The notes under the pieces are model-generated. The model searched no databases. It was not told where the DNA came from and saw only the letters and a list, made by a program, of their open reading frames with translations. Below, piece by piece: positions 6,200-9,615 of a stretch of 9,615 nucleotides of DNA; position 1 is the stretch's first letter; the number at the start of each line of letters is the position of its first letter. Position numbers and translations under genes: made by a program. The DNA is from Bacillota bacterium (lineage in GTDB: Bacteria; Bacillota; Clostridia; Peptostreptococcales; Anaerovoracaceae), in assembly GCA_022793975.1 (NCBI GenBank), contig JAAWDW010000173.1, forward strand, positions 1-9,615. Direction: 5' to 3'.

Positions 6200-7489
6200 A
6201 TGTTTGTAGACAGAGCAAAAATATATATAAAAAGCGGAAAGGGTGGCAATGGCTGTGTTTCTTTCAGGAGAGAGCCGTTTGTACCTGAAGGAGGTCCCGA
6301 CGGTGGAGATGGTGGAAAGGGCGGTGACATCGTTTTTATTGCCGATGAGGGTATGCGTACGCTTATGGATTTCCGCTATAAAAGAAAATATGAGGCTGAA
6401 AACGGTCAGGACGGAATGAAGAAAAAGAAGTTCGGCAAAAACGGAAAAGACCTTATAATAAAAGTACCTGCGGGTACTATGATTATAGACGAAGAGACCG
6501 GATTTCTTATGAAAGATCTCGTAAAGCACGGAGACAGCTTCGTTGCTGCCAAGGGCGGAAAAGGCGGAAAAGGTAATGTAAACTTTAAAAATTCTGTAAG
6601 ACAGGCACCGAATTTTGCGGAAGCAGGAGGTTTTGCCAAAGAACGAAACGTAATTCTTGAGATGAAACTTATAGCCGATGTAGGGCTGGTAGGGTTTCCG
6701 AATGTCGGAAAATCAACACTTCTTTCCGTATCAACAAAGGCAAATCCGAAAATTGCAAACTATCATTTCACGACCATAACACCTAATCTTGGCGTGGTGG
6801 ATATATTCGATAATGGTTTTGTTATGGCCGATATTGCCGGAATCATCGAAGGCGCTCATGAGGGTGCGGGACTCGGTCATTTTTTCTTAAAGCACATAGA
6901 ACGCACCAAGCTTTTGATACATGTAATCGATGTGTCCGGAAGCGAGGGCAGAAATCCTATCGAAGATTTTGAAAAGATAAACGGCGAACTTGCTCTTTAT
7001 GATGAAAGACTTGCGAAAAAACCGCAGATAGTGGCTGCAAATAAAATAGATATGATAGATTTAAACGATCCTTCATACATTGAATTTAAAAATTATATCG
7101 AAGCAAGGGGAATCAAAGTATTTCCCGTTTCCGCACCGATAAATGAAGGCGTACGCGAACTGCTCGGTGAAGCTGCGGCAATGCTGGACAAGTTATCACA
7201 TGAGCCTCATGAAGACGATTCATATGAGCTCTTTAATTTTGAAAGAGATGATGCCGATCCGGACTACAGAACTGTATATACCGCTATGGACGGTAATGTA
7301 TATGTTCTTTCTGGTAAACAGCTTCTTAAAATATTTAATTCCACTAATTTTAATGATATGGGCTCTCTCAGATATCTTTATAAGTATATAGAGAAAAGCG
7401 GTGCTATTGACAAGCTTATCGAAATGGGACTTGATGAAGGTGATACGATACGTATTGAAGATTACGAATTTGAGTATTATCCTGAGTAA
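6200..7489 (+). CDS. obgE: GTPase Obg (ribosome assembly and stress GTPase)
   Basis: Obg is an essential GTPase that binds the 50S subunit late in assembly and links growth to GTP and ppGpp levels. The 429-residue protein has all three domains. The glycine-rich Obg fold (1 to about 158) includes KSGKGGNGCVSF and EGGPDGGDGGKGGD. The G domain has P-loop GFPNVGKST (165-173), switch I TTITPNLG (191-198), DIAG (211-214), NKID (281-284) and SAP (311-313). The Obg C-terminal (OCT) domain spans about 345-429. Start ATG 6200 is chosen because AAAGGAGG (6186-6193) precedes it by six bases and MFVDRAKIYIKSGKGG matches the family start. The in-frame ATG at 6167 would add 11 unrelated residues. It follows rpmA, as in many Bacillota, but a terminator lies between and I see no convincing promoter in 6125-6185. 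Expression may rely on readthrough or a weak AT-rich promoter. Confidence 0.96.
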   Translation: MFVDRAKIYIKSGKGGNGCVSFRREPFVPEGGPDGGDGGKGGDIVFIADEGMRTLMDFRYKRKYEAENGQDGMKKKKFGKNGKDLIIKVPAGTMIIDEETGFLMKDLVKHGDSFVAAKGGKGGKGNVNFKNSVRQAPNFAEAGGFAKERNVILEMKLIADVGLVGFPNVGKSTLLSVSTKANPKIANYHFTTITPNLGVVDIFDNGFVMADIAGIIEGAHEGAGLGHFFLKHIERTKLLIHVIDVSGSEGRNPIEDFEKINGELALYDERLAKKPQIVAANKIDMIDLNDPSYIEFKNYIEARGIKVFPVSAPINEGVRELLGEAAAMLDKLSHEPHEDDSYELFNFERDDADPDYRTVYTAMDGNVYVLSGKQLLKIFNSTNFNDMGSLRYLYKYIEKSGAIDKLIEMGLDEGDTIRIEDYEFEYYPE

Positions 7490-7543
7490 CATCCAGGTCA
7501 TAGTTTTCTTTGTCTGCACTTGCACATTTATACTGTTTTTCTG

Positions 7544-7559
7544 AAAATGTATACATTTT
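7544..7559. promoter_or_regulatory. Perfect 16-bp palindrome, candidate repressor or activator operator
   Basis: AAAATGTATACATTTT is a perfect palindrome centred between 7551 and 7552. Its core TGTATACA is the same as the core of the Bacillus subtilis GntR operator, a known type of site for GntR-family regulators. The eight bases AATGTATA recur at 7606-7613, where they overlap the -10 hexamer of the downstream promoter, so a second weak half-site may sit on the promoter itself. The bound regulator is not in this window. Confidence 0.5.
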
Positions 7560-7586
7560 AAATATTGTTTAATTTACAGAAAATGC

Positions 7587-7615
7587 TTGTTTTTTTATTC
7601 CAGACAATGTATAAT
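7587..7615 (+). promoter_or_regulatory. Possible promoter of the hydrolase-permease pair
   Basis: TTGTTT at 7587-7592 and a perfect TATAAT at 7610-7615 are separated by 17 bases. The predicted start near 7622 leaves a leader of about 79 bases. A terminator-like hairpin lies only about ten bases after that start, so transcripts may stop early unless the hairpin is overcome. Confidence 0.6.
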
Positions 7616-7631
7616 ATTAAAAATCACAAAG

Positions 7632-7658
7632 ATACTTTGGGTTTCCCAAAGTATTTTT
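7632..7658 (+). terminator. Terminator-like hairpin in the leader of the hydrolase gene
   Basis: ATACTTTGGG (7632-7641) pairs perfectly with CCCAAAGTAT (7645-7654) around a TTT loop, and a T-run (7654-7658) follows. It may be the terminator of obgE, 142 bases after its stop. Because a promoter-like sequence lies just upstream, it may instead act as an attenuator for the hydrolase gene. No competing antiterminator stem is obvious by eye. Confidence 0.7.
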
Positions 7659-7700
7659 ATGTTAAAAGACGGGTTATTTTTATTCAAAAGGAGGACAAAT

Positions 7701-8402
7701 ATGAAACCTAATCCTAAATTTTTATCTTTTTATTATGAAACTATGACAGAGTTTCCGGATATAAAACTCGATCCGAAAAAAACAGCTCTTTTAATCGTAG
7801 ATATGCAGAATGAATTTATTTTGAGGGACTTCGGCGAAGCACTGCAATTCAAAGAAATGGGTGAATGGGACAGATGGATTCCGTTTCACGACAGACTCGA
7901 CGATATCACAATTCCGGCGTGCAAAAAGCTTCTCGATTATTTCCGCAAAAACAATATGTATGTCACGTTCGGAAGAATTGCCTGTCTTCTGGAAAATGGC
8001 GAAGACAGGTGTATGGTACAGAAATCTGAAGGCTGGAACGGAATGCTGCTCCCGGTAAATTCAAAAAATTCAGCTATGATAGATGAACTTACACCGCTCG
8101 ATAATGAAATAGTAGTCAACAAAACAACTGACAGTGTCGTTACCGGTACCAATTATGTTCGTCTTATGAAAAATATCGGCATCGAAACAATAATAGTATG
8201 CGGTATTGTCACAGATCAATGTGTTGCAAGTACAGTACGTGATCTTGCCGATAATGATTTTCAGGTAATCTGTGTCGAAGACGGCTGCGCTGCCGCAGAT
8301 ATGGCTCTTCACGATGCAGAACTCAAGATTATGAACATTATCTACTGCAATGTACTTTCAGCGGATGAAACAATAGAAGTTATTGAAACCAACAGAAATT
8401 AA
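7701..8402 (+). CDS. Isochorismatase-family cysteine hydrolase, substrate unknown
   Basis: Members of this fold cleave amide, ureido or vinyl-ether bonds; examples are isochorismatase, nicotinamidase, N-carbamoylsarcosine amidase, ureidoacrylate amidase RutB and biuret hydrolase. The 233-residue protein shows the full Asp-Lys-Cys triad: D34 in LIVDMQNEF, K141 in VVNKTTDSVVTGT, and C174 in CGIVTDQCVASTVRDL. The usual cis-peptide site lies at V170-T171. The N-terminal 25 residues and the insert around 45-70 (MGEWDRWIPFHDR) look family-specific. Triad spacing and length are close to the RutB/biuret hydrolase type, but this does not fix a substrate. ATG 7701 follows AAAGGAGG (7687-7694) by six bases. 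The frame stays open back to 7587, but that part covers the promoter and hairpin and is not coding. A permease gene follows after 47 bases, so the two probably form one operon that imports and cleaves the same compound. The protein should be cytosolic, as no signal peptide is seen. Confidence 0.88.
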   Translation: MKPNPKFLSFYYETMTEFPDIKLDPKKTALLIVDMQNEFILRDFGEALQFKEMGEWDRWIPFHDRLDDITIPACKKLLDYFRKNNMYVTFGRIACLLENGEDRCMVQKSEGWNGMLLPVNSKNSAMIDELTPLDNEIVVNKTTDSVVTGTNYVRLMKNIGIETIIVCGIVTDQCVASTVRDLADNDFQVICVEDGCAAADMALHDAELKIMNIIYCNVLSADETIEVIETNRN

Positions 8403-8449
8403 TAAATTAAATACATAAAATCTAATACAGACCGGAAAGGAAGACTATA

Positions 8450-9615
8450 ATGGAACAACAACAGTTAAAGAAAAGCTTAAATCTGCCGCAAGTCATAACA
8501 CTTGCCGCAGGCGGTATGATTGCAGCGTGGATGGTAGAAATAAGATATTGGTTTGAGCTTACAGGCACCGGATCCTTTTTCGCACTTATAGCTTGTGCAA
8601 TTCTGGTACTGCCACTGTGCTTTATTTATGCGGAAATGACGACAACGATGCCTTATGCAGGCGGTGAAAATATCTGGATTACAAATGCATTCGGCTGGAA
8701 TGCAGGTTGGCTGTGCGGCTGGTTTGTACTGCTTCTCTATGTTATGGCAATGCCGACAGTTTCTTTCGGTATTGCCAGTATGGTAAGCTATCTCTATCCC
8801 GTTACGGACGTACAGGTAAAAATTATTGCCGCGGCAATACTCGTTATTTGGTTTTTTCTTACAAATTATGAGCTTAAATTCATTGCTAAACTGCAGAGTA
8901 TACTGTTTTGGGCGACTCTTGCCGTATCTCTTGCGGCATCGCTTATATTCATTTTCAGCGGAGCATGGAGCTTTGAAAATTTCAAAGGTAATCTGATGCC
9001 GAACGGCGGTGCGGGCTTCTCTGCAGCGATAGCACTTCTGATAATGAAATTCATAGGTTTTGATATGATACCTCAGCTTTCCGAAGAAACGACATTTCCT
9101 AAAAAGGATATGTGGAAAGCATTTGTCGGTTCACTGGGTTTTACCGTGCTCATATACGGTATGGCTGTAATAGGAGTGGGCGGTATCATTTCTCAGGAAT
9201 GGGTGCTTCAGACCGATATAGTAGACCCGCGCGTTGCAGACATAATAGATATGCACTGGCTTGGCATTGAAATTGTCGTAATGGGCACCGGTACTTGTCT
9301 CACTACGCTCTCCGGTTTCTGGATATCGGCTTCGCGTACTTTCTTCGGTGCAGCCAAGCAGGGACAGTTTACAAAGAAACTCACCAAACTCAACAAACAT
9401 GGTCAGCCTGTACTCGCAAACACAATTGTGGGAATTCTTTCAATTTATTTCACCGTGTTTGCACCAAGCGCTTGGGTCGACTACATATACACGATTTACA
9501 GTGTAAATGCCGGCATTGTATACCTATTTGTTTCGCTGGCATTTCTGCGTCTACGTCAAAAGTATCCGCAATGGGAACGTCCTTATAAGCTCAAGGCTCC
9601 TTGGTTTTTCGGAAC
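8450..9615 (+). CDS. APC-superfamily amino acid/amine permease (3' end missing)
   Basis: The frame starts at ATG 8450, eight bases after AAAGGA (8436-8441), and stays open to the window end, giving 388 residues of an expected 450-500. It reads as a polytopic membrane protein with about ten segments visible. APC marks are YAEMTTTMPYAGGENIW (60-76, after segment 2), GFDMIPQLSEETTFPKKDMWKA (203-224, segment 6 and the following loop) and SRTFFGAAKQGQFTKKL (295-311), followed by GQPVLANT. APC proteins exchange or symport amino acids, polyamines or related amines. The first segment is unusual: the common GxxxGxGI-type substrate loop is replaced by GGMIAAWMVEIRYW (21-34) with charged E30 and R32. 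This suggests a substrate other than a plain alpha-amino acid, which is inference. It lies 47 bases after the hydrolase gene with no terminator between. Confidence 0.88.
   Translation, partial: MEQQQLKKSLNLPQVITLAAGGMIAAWMVEIRYWFELTGTGSFFALIACAILVLPLCFIYAEMTTTMPYAGGENIWITNAFGWNAGWLCGWFVLLLYVMAMPTVSFGIASMVSYLYPVTDVQVKIIAAAILVIWFFLTNYELKFIAKLQSILFWATLAVSLAASLIFIFSGAWSFENFKGNLMPNGGAGFSAAIALLIMKFIGFDMIPQLSEETTFPKKDMWKAFVGSLGFTVLIYGMAVIGVGGIISQEWVLQTDIVDPRVADIIDMHWLGIEIVVMGTGTCLTTLSGFWISASRTFFGAAKQGQFTKKLTKLNKHGQPVLANTIVGILSIYFTVFAPSAWVDYIYTIYSVNAGIVYLFVSLAFLRLRQKYPQWERPYKLKAPWFFG

Noticed and set aside
7587..7700. N-terminal extension of the hydrolase
   Set aside because: The frame is open, but this stretch contains the promoter and a perfect terminator-type hairpin, while ATG 7701 has an ideal ribosome binding site and fits the family.
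9131..9588. Open frames on both strands near the right end
   Set aside because: They overlap the permease, whose frame is continuous to the window end and shows clear APC motifs.

Overview
The window reads as a housekeeping stretch of a low-GC, Gram-positive anaerobe, most likely a member of the Clostridia (Bacillota). This is inferred from four things: AT-rich intergenic regions, strong AGGAGG-type ribosome binding sites, the gene order rimO-pgsA-cinA-recA, and a Gram-positive (GAAC-N4-GTTC) LexA box in front of recA. All genes lie on the + strand, and all nine stop codons seen are TAA. No rRNA, tRNA, CRISPR array, insertion sequence or phage gene was found.

Layout. (1) 1-3053: the 3' part of rimO (ribosomal protein S12 methylthiotransferase), then pgsA (phosphatidylglycerophosphate synthase) and cinA (MoaB-like plus PncC domains), closely spaced and ending at a strong terminator (3089-3123). 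(2) 3124-5050: two possible tandem promoters, a LexA box over the transcription start region, recA with a TTG start, and a small lipoprotein gene with no visible terminator between it and recA. (3) 5051-6124: a promoter and structured leader, rplU (L21) with an unusual C-terminal extension, rpmA (L27) without the cleavable N-terminal extension usual in Bacillota, and a strong terminator. (4) 6125-7489: obgE, a ribosome-assembly GTPase. (5) 7490-9615: a 211-base intergenic region with a perfect 16-bp palindrome, a promoter-like sequence and a terminator-like hairpin, then an isochorismatase-family cysteine hydrolase and an APC-superfamily permease that runs off the window end.

Functionally, rimO, rplU, rpmA and obgE concern ribosome modification, structure and assembly. 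pgsA makes anionic phospholipid, cinA repairs or salvages pyridine nucleotides, and recA serves recombination and the SOS response. The hydrolase and permease at the right end look like an import-and-cleave pair for an unknown amide, ureido or amine compound, with their own control region.

I see no clearly new multi-gene system. The points most worth a second look are the control region and unknown substrate of the hydrolase-permease pair, the extra helical domain on L21, the extension-less L27 with no prp gene beside it, and the lipoprotein that may be co-expressed with SOS-induced recA.
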